The position numbers were made by a program, and so were the translations under genes. This document shows, piece after piece, positions 1 through 8,789 of a DNA stretch of 64,000 nucleotides. Source of the DNA: Glaciecola sp965660625 (GTDB taxonomy: Bacteria; Pseudomonadota; Gammaproteobacteria; Enterobacterales; Alteromonadaceae); contig CBFIAR010000006.1 in assembly GCA_965660625.1 (NCBI GenBank), forward strand, positions 90,318 through 154,317, given 5' to 3'. The notes under the pieces are model-generated. The model was given only the letters and a program-made list of their open reading frames with translations, had not been told where the DNA came from and searched no databases. Positions within the stretch are counted from its first letter, which is position 1; each line of letters starts with the position of its first letter.

Positions 1-959
1 GGTAAAAATAAGCCATTCAGGCACGGTGCCTTGTTCATCCAGACTTGGAAGTCTTGCATAAATGCTGCTTTGCTTGCATCTTGAAATTGGCGAGCCGCGA
101 TACCGTCTTCTACGGTTGATACCTTGTGACCACCAGGTGACTTGACCAACACAGCATGCCAAACTCGGATAGAACCGTCCTCTACAGGTGTGTGCGTTAT
201 CATCAAATAGGATTCGTAATAACCAGTGAGGTGCGAAATGAGAACACCAGGACCGTGATAGGTGGTCACTGTATGTAGAACCGGACTCTCACCATCTTCA
301 CCGACTAAAGTACGATGTGGGCCACATTGGCGCTGTATGGCTAAATGCGCGTCAAATTCGTTTTCGTATCGTTCAACCGTTGAGCCGTGAATAGGGCTTA
401 AATGTCCATAATCGCAAATATTATCAATGACTTCTTGTGGATGCTGCTCTAGCATACCTAAATCGTCAAAGCGCCATTGAACCCATGCTGTGTCGTCCCA
501 CTGAGGCAAGCTGGGGTGGTCCCATTCAGGTTCGCCATTCTCTGGGTCATGCCAAATCCAAATGGCCCCCATACTCTCTGCTACTGGCCAAGCTTTGATG
601 CAGGCCGTTTTTGGAATAGGACCATCGTGATAAGGAATATCGTCACACTGACCATCAGGACCAAATCGCCATGCGTGGTAAGGACAACGAATGCTATCAC
701 CTTCTATATTAGTGCCACCACCATCAATGATCACATAAGAGGTATCATTGTCAGCTGCAAGGTGGGTTTTCATATGAGGGCAATATGCATCCAGTAGCAC
801 CACTCTGCCTGTCGCTCTGCCGCGATAGAGGGCAAAATCGCGTCCGAAAAAACGCACCGCTACAGGTTTGTGCGTATTGATTTCTTCCGCAGTAGCGATC
901 ATAAACCACCCCCTTGGAAATGTGTAATCGCCGAGGCGATAGTCTTGTGCAGTTGCCAT
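1..959 (-). CDS. kshA: KshA-like Rieske non-heme iron oxygenase, alpha subunit (3' end outside window)
   Basis: Seen: an open frame from ATG at 959 to the window edge (319 codons), with AGGAG 8 bases upstream. A Rieske centre is formed by C60-x-H62 and C92-x2-H95. The catalytic iron site has D183, H186 and H191 in a DNxxDxxHxxxxH stretch, and D303 in QDFQVW is the likely third ligand. Known: 3-ketosteroid 9alpha-hydroxylase KshA has the same layout (about 390 residues, His181/His186/Asp304 in the mycobacterial enzyme) and opens ring B together with KstD. Odd: the two Rieske half-motifs are 29 residues apart, against about 16 in KshA. Roughly 70 C-terminal residues lie outside the window. The KstD and HsaA homologues nearby support a steroid substrate; another terpenoid or sterol substrate is possible. 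Confidence 0.8.
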   Translation of the reverse strand, partial: MATAQDYRLGDYTFPRGWFMIATAEEINTHKPVAVRFFGRDFALYRGRATGRVVLLDAYCPHMKTHLAADNDTSYVIIDGGGTNIEGDSIRCPYHAWRFGPDGQCDDIPYHDGPIPKTACIKAWPVAESMGAIWIWHDPENGEPEWDHPSLPQWDDTAWVQWRFDDLGMLEQHPQEVIDNICDYGHLSPIHGSTVERYENEFDAHLAIQRQCGPHRTLVGEDGESPVLHTVTTYHGPGVLISHLTGYYESYLMITHTPVEDGSIRVWHAVLVKSPGGHKVSTVEDGIAARQFQDASKAAFMQDFQVWMNKAPCLNGLFL

Positions 960-996
960 ATTAGGACTCCTGTTATATCAGTATAGGTAAATTTGC

Positions 997-2367
997 TCAG
1001 TTACGTGCAGCATTGCTGCGTTCTTCGTCTGTTGCTTTGTTCGCAGTTACGACCATTTCTGCCATGTGTTTATGGTAAGGCGCTATTGCCCGATAGTATA
1101 AAAATGCGCATCCTATCAACATTAACAGCATTATTAAGATGGCATATTGCAGGCCTTCACCGGCGTCAGCCACAGATAAAAGATCGCTTAAACTGCCCGT
1201 CAGCAGTGGGCCAATACCTGCACCAAATAAGGTTAAAAATAGCGCTAGTACTGCGACACTGGTTGCGCGCTGTTTACTGTTGACTAAATTACTGACAGCG
1301 GCAAATGACAAGGTTGGCCACCAACTATTAAAAAAGCTAAATCCAGCGGCAAATACAATGGCGTGAGGGATCTTGATACTACCTAATTGCCAAACTGCAT
1401 CAGCGGACCAAAACAGAAAACCACAGCCGAAAGGAATACTAATTAATACGCCAATCATGGGCATACGCAGTTGCCAGCGGGTATCTTTCCGGCAAAGTTT
1501 GTCACAATAAAAGCCACTGAATATCGAACCTGCCGCTGCAAAAATGCCACTTGCCAAACCAAACGACAAACCTGCATGAGCGAGCGTCATATCAAAATTT
1601 CGTACCATGAACGTAGGAGCCCAAATACCGTAGCCATAGCCGACCATACCAGCCATCGCTGTTCCCATACAAATCAGTAAAAAACCTCTAATTTTCATAA
1701 TATCGCGAAGGTCGTTTAAAAATTTTCCTTGCGGCTGTAGTCTGACTTTTTTTTCCGCTTCGGTGTCAAAAATTCCCATGCCGGGATCTCGACCAAACAG
1801 GTAGAGTAGTGCTGCAATTACGATACCGGGCGCACCAAAACATATAAATACAGCTCTCCAGCCAAATTCTTGTGCAATCCAGCCGCCTAACGCCAGTGCT
1901 GCTAAGAGTCCAATATGCGGCCCGAGCATATACAAACTAATAGCAAAAGAGCGCTTGTGGGGAGGATACAAGTCAGACACCATCGAAATGGAAGGTGAAG
2001 TACCGCCAGCTTCACCAATAGCCACCGTCATTCTAAATAACACAAACTGCCAAAATTGTGTGACCATGCCACTGGCCATAGTCGCAAGACTCCAAAGACC
2101 ACAGCACACAGCAACAATGTTCCTGCGGTTGACACCACTGTCGGCTAAACGACTTAACGGAAAACTAAAAAGTGAATATAAAACAGCAAAAGCCAAGCCG
2201 CTTACGGCTCCCATTACAGTATCTGAAACACCAAATTCTTGTTTTATGGGTTCTATTACAATCGCAATTAAATTGCGGTCGATATATGAGAAAACATAAA
2301 TTACAGCCAACAAGAACAAAGTAACACGAGTTCTTGCTGGGCTTAATTGGGTTTGATTGGGTAGCAT
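997..2367 (-). CDS. MFS transporter, spinster/ACS-like
   Basis: 456 residues with the hydrophobic pattern of a twelve-helix major facilitator. The first helix is followed by the family-typical YIDRNL segment, and a basic loop follows helix 2 (SRLADSGVNRRNIVA). ATG at 2367 has AAAGGA about 9 bases upstream. Its stop is 37 bases before the Rieske oxygenase start on the same strand, so the two are probably co-transcribed. Members of this group are common in gene clusters for aromatic, bile-acid and steroid breakdown, where they are thought to import the acidic substrate. Import of a steroid or a steroid-derived acid is inferred from context only. It could equally be an exporter of an intermediate. 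Confidence 0.82.
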   Translation of the reverse strand: MLPNQTQLSPARTRVTLFLLAVIYVFSYIDRNLIAIVIEPIKQEFGVSDTVMGAVSGLAFAVLYSLFSFPLSRLADSGVNRRNIVAVCCGLWSLATMASGMVTQFWQFVLFRMTVAIGEAGGTSPSISMVSDLYPPHKRSFAISLYMLGPHIGLLAALALGGWIAQEFGWRAVFICFGAPGIVIAALLYLFGRDPGMGIFDTEAEKKVRLQPQGKFLNDLRDIMKIRGFLLICMGTAMAGMVGYGYGIWAPTFMVRNFDMTLAHAGLSFGLASGIFAAAGSIFSGFYCDKLCRKDTRWQLRMPMIGVLISIPFGCGFLFWSADAVWQLGSIKIPHAIVFAAGFSFFNSWWPTLSFAAVSNLVNSKQRATSVAVLALFLTLFGAGIGPLLTGSLSDLLSVADAGEGLQYAILIMLLMLIGCAFLYYRAIAPYHKHMAEMVVTANKATDEERSNAARN

Positions 2368-2521
2368 CTACCGCATTTCCTTTTACAATATTTTCACACA
2401 ACTTTAACGACACTAAGAATTTCAGCATCGTCCTTTTGGACGTATTACATTATCGTCAAATGTTTTCTTATTGGTGATAGGGATAAATCGGTCAGTAAGC
2501 CATCTTTTTACAGGAACTTCA
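2368..2521. promoter_or_regulatory. Divergent promoter region of the steroid cluster
   Basis: The only spacer between the minus-strand MFS/Rieske pair and the plus-strand MBL-to-flavoprotein operon, so it must carry both promoters. It contains a perfect palindrome at 2429-2442, CGTCC-TTTT-GGACG. This does not resemble the KstR or KstR2 operators known from actinobacteria. It is a candidate site for a local repressor whose gene is not in the window. Confidence 0.45.
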
Positions 2522-3625
2522 ATGAAATCTCAGCTTGCTAGCACAGAGCTAACAGACCATGATCGCAACAGCGCCTTGGCGTACCCCATTCCAGCGCCAA
2601 ATGCTGATGGTTCGGCGGTTGAAATAGCCCCTGGCATACTGTGGTTGCGCATGCCAATGCCCATGGCCTTAGATCATATTAATTTATACTTACTCGAAGA
2701 TGACGATGGCTGGTACATAGTAGATACCGGTTTAAATACTGAGAAAACACAAGAACTTTGGAAGGCTGTAACCACTACTTATTGTAAAACCAAACCAATA
2801 AAAGCGGTTATTTGTACACATTTTCACTATGACCACAGTAGTTTAGCCTCTTGGCTAATGCAGACTTTTGATGTTCCGTTGTATATGACATACGGCGAAT
2901 TTTATACTCTCTCTGCTAACAGCAGAGGCTTGTTAAGCCTAGGTAATAGCAATCAGCTCGCGTTTTATGAAAAAGCTGGCGTGCCACGAGATAAGGTTGA
3001 GGCAATATTTGATGCATGTCGACAAGACCCTTTTATCGAAAACTGCCCACCGTCATTTAAACGTCTGCGCAGTGGGGACGTGCTAACAATAGGAAACCGT
3101 CGTTGGCAAATTATGATTGGTGAGGGGCATTCACCAGAGCATGCGTGCTTGTATTGCGAAGAAGAGAGATTGTTGTTGGCAGGAGACCAATTACTACCGC
3201 ACATAAGCTCCAATATTCTAGTGAATGAGCTAGAACCTCAAGGGCAGCAACTCGAAGCTTGGTTTCGGTCGTTAAGACACTTACAATCACTGCATCCTGC
3301 AACGCTTGTGTTACCAGCCCATGGTCCTGTGTTTAGGCATATGCATGTTAGAGCACAACAGTTAATTGAACATCATTTAGAAACCTTAGAGCGCCTGAAA
3401 AGCTTCGCATATAAAATGCCACATTTTACTGCCTTTGAGGCGATGAAGGAGCTGTTTAATCGTAAACTTTCCCCCATTAATACACTAATGGCCTTGGGTG
3501 AAACTTTGGCTCACCTGAATTGGCTTGAGAGCAATGATGACCTTGTATGCTGTCGAAAAAACGAGTCAGGTATTAATACTTATTTGATCGCAGCAACAGT
3601 TAAACAAGACAGGAAAACCTTATGA
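2522..3625 (+). CDS. MBL-fold metallo-hydrolase
   Basis: 367 residues from ATG 2522, chosen because AGGAA sits 6 bases upstream; a TTG at 2471 in the same frame has no ribosome site. The metal-binding signature H100-x-H102-x-D104-H105 is in THFHYDHSS. It is followed by GHSPEH, AGDQLLP and PAHG, which supply the remaining metal ligands of the metallo-beta-lactamase fold. A C-terminal helical part (about residues 290-360) resembles the LACTB2-type winged extension. The stop overlaps the next CoA ligase start (ATGA), so translation is coupled. Homologues adjoin acyl-CoA catabolic genes; a thioesterase or lactone hydrolase role in steroid-CoA breakdown is inference. Substrate unknown. Confidence 0.8.
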   Translation: MKSQLASTELTDHDRNSALAYPIPAPNADGSAVEIAPGILWLRMPMPMALDHINLYLLEDDDGWYIVDTGLNTEKTQELWKAVTTTYCKTKPIKAVICTHFHYDHSSLASWLMQTFDVPLYMTYGEFYTLSANSRGLLSLGNSNQLAFYEKAGVPRDKVEAIFDACRQDPFIENCPPSFKRLRSGDVLTIGNRRWQIMIGEGHSPEHACLYCEEERLLLAGDQLLPHISSNILVNELEPQGQQLEAWFRSLRHLQSLHPATLVLPAHGPVFRHMHVRAQQLIEHHLETLERLKSFAYKMPHFTAFEAMKELFNRKLSPINTLMALGETLAHLNWLESNDDLVCCRKNESGINTYLIAATVKQDRKTL

Positions 3626-5316
3626 ATTTACTTGATACACTTGAAAGTGCTAAGTCTCAACTATTGGGGCCCGGTGCACCTTTTGAAATTAAGACTAAAA
3701 AGGTCAATGGCCAGACATTCAAGGTGTACGCTAATGCCCCATTAAATTTAGCCCAAGTTATCAATGACTCGCGCCGCACAGACGAACAAAATTTTTTGGT
3801 GTATCAAACCCAACGTTGGAGTTACAAAACCTTTTTTGAGCATGTTGACAACCTGGCAACTTGGATGCATCAGAGTGGTATCGTTAAAGGTGATTGCGTC
3901 GCTATTGCTATGCGTAATAGACCTGAATGGGTGATTGCTTTTTGCGCGACGGCATTGATTGGTGCGGTACCTGTTCCTTTGAACAGTTTTGGCGTTGCGC
4001 AAGAACTCTGCGACGCGTTATCTAGCACGCAGCCGAAACTGCTGATTTGTGACGGTTCCCGATGGTCGAGAATTAATCAAAGTAAAAATTGGTCGGGTGA
4101 TGCACTGGTGATTAACGATACTGAACTGGATTTATTGTCGTTTGCAAACGTCACCGAGTTCGATGTTGCCTTGAATAGCCCAAGTATAAACTTGGTATTT
4201 CCTCAAATTGAAGAGACTGACACAGCCTTAATACTCTTTACATCAGGCGCAACAAACAAAGCAAAAGCAGTGGTGTCGAGCCACCTAGCGGTATGCCAGG
4301 CACTTTTTAATATTGATTTTATTAGCGCAATATCAGCGATGACCTCGCCACAAGCGCTTGCGCGTATTATGGCTAAAAAGTTGATTCCCACACTCTTAAC
4401 TGCGGTGCCTTTGTTCCACGTCAGCGGTTTGCATGCGCAATTACTGACTGCTTTGCGCGGTGGACGTCGCTTGGTGTTTACGCATAAGTGGGATGCACTC
4501 GAGGCGCTCGAATTGATTAAAAACGAGCGAGTTACCCAATTCAACGGTGCTCCATCGATGGTGATGCAACTGCTCCGCGAGCCAGAGTTTAATAGCCCAG
4601 GCATAATGGAAACCTTTGCTGGACTTGGTTTTGGCGGTTCAGGTTTATCGTCAAGTTTAGTTGAAACGGCATTATCTACCTTAAACGAGCATATGATTGG
4701 TATTGGCTTTGGTATGACTGAAACCAACGGTGTGGGTGCTGCAGTGTCCGGTAATCTATTTACTTTTAAACCGAAAAGTTCTGGTTTGATATCGCCCATT
4801 ATGGATGTGCGTATTTGTTCTCCAGAAGGCGATGCATTGCCAGTCAATGAAGTAGGTGAAGTCTGCATGCGCGGTGTTAGCATCATGCAGCACTATTTAG
4901 GTAATCCATCAGCGACGCAAGAAGCCATCCGTCAAGGATGGTTGCAAAGTGGTGATATAGGTTACCTCGATGAGGATGGCTTCTTATTTATCGTTGACCG
5001 AATTAAAGATGTGATCATTCGTTCTGGAGAAAACATTTCTGCTGCTGAAGTAGAGTCTTGTTTACTTGAGCATCCACATGTAGATGAAGCGGCAGTATTT
5101 GGTATACCCGACGCTGAAACAGGGGAAGCGGTTGTCGCAGTTATTTTTCCCTTTACAGGTGAAACAATTGATCAAGATGCATTGTTGGAGCATTTAGCAC
5201 ATCGATTAGCTAAGTATAAAGTGCCGACAAAAATTCATATTTCAGCTAACAGATTACCACGTAATCCAGCAGGTAAGCTTTTGAGAAACGAGATCAAAAA
5301 CGCGATTTATTCATGA
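3622..5316 (+). CDS. Class I adenylate-forming enzyme (acyl-CoA synthetase-like) with altered P-loop
   Basis: 564 residues, AMP-binding family. The C-terminal domain is canonical: SGDIGYLDEDGFLFIVDR with the hinge region, IIRSGENISAAEVE, and the acyl-adenylate lysine in NPAGKLLRNEI. The phosphate-binding loop is unusual, TSGATNKAKAVV in place of the family TSGTTGxPKGV, so the TG and PKG positions are lost. A GFGMTETNG A5 motif is present. The gene is translationally coupled to the MBL hydrolase and followed 104 bases later by kstD. In a steroid cluster it could activate a side-chain or ring-derived acid. The altered loop leaves open weak ATP use or a different activity; the enzyme family is sure, the reaction is not. 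Confidence 0.82.
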   Translation: MNLLDTLESAKSQLLGPGAPFEIKTKKVNGQTFKVYANAPLNLAQVINDSRRTDEQNFLVYQTQRWSYKTFFEHVDNLATWMHQSGIVKGDCVAIAMRNRPEWVIAFCATALIGAVPVPLNSFGVAQELCDALSSTQPKLLICDGSRWSRINQSKNWSGDALVINDTELDLLSFANVTEFDVALNSPSINLVFPQIEETDTALILFTSGATNKAKAVVSSHLAVCQALFNIDFISAISAMTSPQALARIMAKKLIPTLLTAVPLFHVSGLHAQLLTALRGGRRLVFTHKWDALEALELIKNERVTQFNGAPSMVMQLLREPEFNSPGIMETFAGLGFGGSGLSSSLVETALSTLNEHMIGIGFGMTETNGVGAAVSGNLFTFKPKSSGLISPIMDVRICSPEGDALPVNEVGEVCMRGVSIMQHYLGNPSATQEAIRQGWLQSGDIGYLDEDGFLFIVDRIKDVIIRSGENISAAEVESCLLEHPHVDEAAVFGIPDAETGEAVVAVIFPFTGETIDQDALLEHLAHRLAKYKVPTKIHISANRLPRNPAGKLLRNEIKNAIYS

Positions 5317-5419
5317 GAGTTTGATGACGCGTCACAATGCGCGGATAGCGAAATTAACGAGCTAATACAGACAGAAAGTGCATAGCAAAGCATTAACACG
5401 GTTGAAGAGGATAGGGTAC

Positions 5420-7141
5420 ATGAGCACTAGCAATGATGATGAAAAGCAATACGATGTGATTATCGTGGGTTCAGGAGCCGGAGCGATGACTTCTGCTATT
5501 TTTGCTGCCGATCAAGGTAATTCTGTACTTATTGTGGAAAAAAGCGATAAGTATGGCGGTACTTCGGCAATTTCTGGTGGCGGAATTTGGATACCTAATA
5601 ACGATGAATTTAAAGCGCTAGGTGGCAAAGATAGCTACGAATCTGCATTAGCCTACATCACTGCAGCTAGTCAAGGTAGCGTTGCAGAATCTCGTATTCG
5701 TGCGTATTTAGATAATGCACCAAAAATGTTACGAGAGTTGCAAGCCAACACGCGTGTTAGATTTGCGGTAGCTGAGAAATATCCTGATTATTATCCACAC
5801 CTTGAAGGTGCATTGCCTGGCGGTCGCACTATGGATCCCGAGCTTTTTGATACCTCGGGTTTAGGCGATGAAATGGAACATCAACAACCGGCTTCAGGCA
5901 ATACGCTGCTGATGGGAAAAATGGCGTGGACAGCCCGTCAAGCACATATGGCTGTAGCTAAAGAGCGTGGTTGGATGTTAATGATCATTGGTCTAATGCT
6001 CCGTTATAAATTTGATTTTAAACAACGTAAAAAAGGGAAAAGAGACCGTCGTGCTGGTTTAGGTGCCAGCTTGGTAGCTGCACTTCGTCAATCAGTAGCA
6101 GACCGCAATATTCCAATGTGGCGTTCCACTGCATTTACCGATTTTGTGATGACCGACAACAAAGTCAGCGGCATCAAAGTGCAGCGTGATGGCAAAAAGC
6201 TTACCCTCATTGCGCGCCATGGGGTGATCATGGGGAGCGGTGGTTTTGAACAAAATCAAGCCTTGCGCGAAAAATACTTGCCCGCACCATCCCAACAAGC
6301 TTGGAGTGCAACTCCGAAGGGCGGTAACACCGGAGCGGCATTAGAAGCTGGGCAAAAGCTCGGTGCCGCTACTGATTTGCTTGATTGGTGTTGGTGGACA
6401 CCTACGATTAAAGTGCCGAAAGAGCCTAGTTCTCGTGGTTTATTTGCAGAGCGTTCGTTTCCTGGCGCGATTGTTGTTGATGGCTCAGGTAAACGCTTTT
6501 TTAACGAAGCTGCGCCTTACTTAGAGTTTGGCGATGCGATGTACCGCAATCATCAAAAAACAGGTAAGTCTGTGCCTGCTTGGGTTGTATTTGACGCACA
6601 CTTTAGGCACGAATATGCAATGGGGCCACTAATGCCGGGCAAGATCATGCCTGACAGTCGGGCCTCTAAATCTTGGCTTGAAACTGTCTACTGGAAAGCT
6701 GACACCCTAGATGAGCTCGCTAACAAAATTAAGATTGATGCGGCAGGTTTAGCTGCAACCGTAGAGAAAATGAATCATTATTCCAAAACTGGAGTGGATG
6801 AAGAATTTGATCGCGGTGGCAACGTATTCGATCGCTACTACGGTGACCCTAAAGTGACGCCTAATCCTTGTTTAGCACCGATCACCAAAGGACCTTACTA
6901 CGCCATGATGATTAACCCTGGTGATATTGGCACTAAAGGTGGATTACTTACCAATGAATTCGCTCAGGTGGTGCGCCCATCAGGAGAGGCTATTGAGGGG
7001 CTTTATGCGATTGGCAATACTTCATCTTCCGTCATGGGAACGAGTTATCCAGGTGCTGGTTCAACCATTGGTCCTGCTATGACCTTTGGTTACATTGCCG
7101 CTAACCATATCACGGTCAATCGTGCCGTCGACGCGAAGTGA
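5420..7141 (+). CDS. kstD: 3-ketosteroid delta1-dehydrogenase (KstD)
   Basis: 573 residues from ATG 5420, which has AGGATAGGG just upstream; a GTG at 5378 in frame has none. The N-terminal dinucleotide fold VIIVGSGAGAMTSAIFAA is followed by YGGTSAISGGGIW. The C-terminal part ends in SVMGTSYPGAGSTIGPAM then TFGY, which matches the KstD active-site block with its tyrosine and glycine. Known: KstD introduces a 1,2 double bond in ring A of 3-keto-4-ene steroids using FAD, the step that with KshA opens ring B. A basic linker at about residues 205-220 (KQRKKGKRDRR) is lysine/arginine-rich. The stop overlaps a GTG that may start the next gene. Confidence 0.85.
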   Translation: MSTSNDDEKQYDVIIVGSGAGAMTSAIFAADQGNSVLIVEKSDKYGGTSAISGGGIWIPNNDEFKALGGKDSYESALAYITAASQGSVAESRIRAYLDNAPKMLRELQANTRVRFAVAEKYPDYYPHLEGALPGGRTMDPELFDTSGLGDEMEHQQPASGNTLLMGKMAWTARQAHMAVAKERGWMLMIIGLMLRYKFDFKQRKKGKRDRRAGLGASLVAALRQSVADRNIPMWRSTAFTDFVMTDNKVSGIKVQRDGKKLTLIARHGVIMGSGGFEQNQALREKYLPAPSQQAWSATPKGGNTGAALEAGQKLGAATDLLDWCWWTPTIKVPKEPSSRGLFAERSFPGAIVVDGSGKRFFNEAAPYLEFGDAMYRNHQKTGKSVPAWVVFDAHFRHEYAMGPLMPGKIMPDSRASKSWLETVYWKADTLDELANKIKIDAAGLAATVEKMNHYSKTGVDEEFDRGGNVFDRYYGDPKVTPNPCLAPITKGPYYAMMINPGDIGTKGGLLTNEFAQVVRPSGEAIEGLYAIGNTSSSVMGTSYPGAGSTIGPAMTFGYIAANHITVNRAVDAK

Positions 7142-8760
7142 ATAGAAAAATGAATATGAACACCAATGCACCGGCACAAACTGAGATAAACAGCACAGTT
7201 GATAGCATACCTAAGCTGGTCTTCGCCGCAGCTGCAAAGCATGGTAGCCGCACGGCCATCGAAGAGGGTAATGTGATCATAAGCTATCGAGATTTGCCAA
7301 ATCAAAGCTTGGCAGTATCACGCGCACTAATCGCATCAGGGGTCGCACCGGGCGATCGAGTTGCTATTTGGGGCAGTAACTCAGCGCTTTGGATCCTAGC
7401 GGCCATTGGGTTACAAATGGCCGGCGCAGTGCTGGTGCCTATCAACACGCGAATGAAAGCGGCAGAGGCTTCAGAGATTATCAAACGCAGTGGTGCAAAA
7501 CTTGTGTTCAGTGTGGGTGACTTCTTAAAAAGCGATTATCCGGCAGAATTGTCGCAATTGTTTGTGCCATCAGAGCTGTCTATTGTTAGCCTGACACCTC
7601 GCCAAGGTAAGCCTTTAACCACGTGTACTGATTGGTCTGCGTTTATTGCCAGAAAAGAACGGGTCAGTGAGCAAAGTGCGCGTGAACTTGCTTTGAGCAT
7701 TGGTGGTCAGCACCTTTCTGATCTCATGTTTACTTCTGGAACGACAGGCAAACCCAAAGGGGTAATGAGCCGTCACGGCGGGATGATCCGCGCATTTAAT
7801 GTGTTTATTAAAACCCTGGGTATTGTGCCTGGCGATCGATACTTGGTTGTAAACCCATTTTTTCATTCCTTTGGGTACAAGGCTGGTTGGGTTTCCTGCT
7901 TACTTGCCGGCGCAACTATTTTGCCACAGTCGGTGTTTGACGCAGACGACGTATTTGCCAGAATCAGCAAAGATAAAATCACCGTATTACCTGGCCCGCC
8001 AACACTGTATTTATCACTACTTGCACACCCGAGCTTAAACACCGCCGATTTGAGCAGTCTGCGTGTTGCCGTGACCGGTGCCGCCACCATTCCGCCTATT
8101 TTAATTGAGCGCATGCGGAGTCAATTAAGCTTTGAGATAGTGACTACTGCTTATGGTTTAACTGAATGCGGCGGCCTCGCTAGTATTTGTGATATCGATA
8201 CCGATATTAATACGATAGCCAACACCAGCGGACGAGCCATTGAAGGCACTGAGATCGCTATTTTTTCAGAGCAAGGTCAACCACTTAAAGCGGGTGAAAC
8301 AGGCGAAATTTGTATTCGTGGCTTTCATGTCATGAAAGGCTATTTTGAGCAGCCACAAGCTACCGCTGAAGCTATCGACGAGGATGGTTGGTTGCATACA
8401 GGAGATGTTGGTCATATAGATGAAAATGGCTATTTGAGTATTACCGATAGACTGAAAGATATGTATATCTCCGGTGGGTTCAATTGTTATCCCGCTGAAA
8501 TTGAAGCCGTACTGACTGAACACCCAGCTATAGCTCAGTCTGCTGTCGTGGGCATTAAAGATGAGCGCATGGGCGAAGTAGGCTGTGCCTTTATTACTGT
8601 AAAACCAGAACAAAATATTGATGAAGCTTCTTTAATTGCTTGGTGTCGAGAGCGCATGGCGAATTACCGTGTGCCGAGGCAAATAAAGATAATTGAAACC
8701 ATGCCGTTAAACGCCTCCAATAAAATTGTAAAAGCTGAGTTGCTAAAATATATCTCATAG
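7138..8760 (+). CDS. FadD3/ScdA-like CoA ligase
   Basis: 540 residues if started at GTG 7138 (GTGA overlap with kstD); ATG at 7150 or 7156 would shorten it by 4 or 6 residues, and none has a clear ribosome site. Motifs are standard for acyl-CoA synthetases: FTSGTTGKPKGVMSRHG, YGLTECGG, HTGDVGHIDENGYLSITDR and SGGFNCYPAEIE. The C-terminal lysine is in NASNKIVK. The early part (DRVAIWGSNSALW, then PINTRMKAAEASEI) resembles actinobacterial FadD3, which ligates CoA to HIP, the C/D-ring propionate left after ring A/B removal. The proteobacterial counterpart is called ScdA. The adjacent paired acyl-CoA dehydrogenases fit this job. The HIP assignment rests on remembered similarity and context. Confidence 0.78.
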   Translation: MNRKMNMNTNAPAQTEINSTVDSIPKLVFAAAAKHGSRTAIEEGNVIISYRDLPNQSLAVSRALIASGVAPGDRVAIWGSNSALWILAAIGLQMAGAVLVPINTRMKAAEASEIIKRSGAKLVFSVGDFLKSDYPAELSQLFVPSELSIVSLTPRQGKPLTTCTDWSAFIARKERVSEQSARELALSIGGQHLSDLMFTSGTTGKPKGVMSRHGGMIRAFNVFIKTLGIVPGDRYLVVNPFFHSFGYKAGWVSCLLAGATILPQSVFDADDVFARISKDKITVLPGPPTLYLSLLAHPSLNTADLSSLRVAVTGAATIPPILIERMRSQLSFEIVTTAYGLTECGGLASICDIDTDINTIANTSGRAIEGTEIAIFSEQGQPLKAGETGEICIRGFHVMKGYFEQPQATAEAIDEDGWLHTGDVGHIDENGYLSITDRLKDMYISGGFNCYPAEIEAVLTEHPAIAQSAVVGIKDERMGEVGCAFITVKPEQNIDEASLIAWCRERMANYRVPRQIKIIETMPLNASNKIVKAELLKYIS

Positions 8761-8789
8761 ATAAAGTTCGTACACGAAGGACCTAAGAT

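Noticed and set aside
4203..4886. 227-codon minus-strand open frame
   Set aside because: Antisense to the conserved core of the acyl-CoA synthetase; no family match, no ribosome site.
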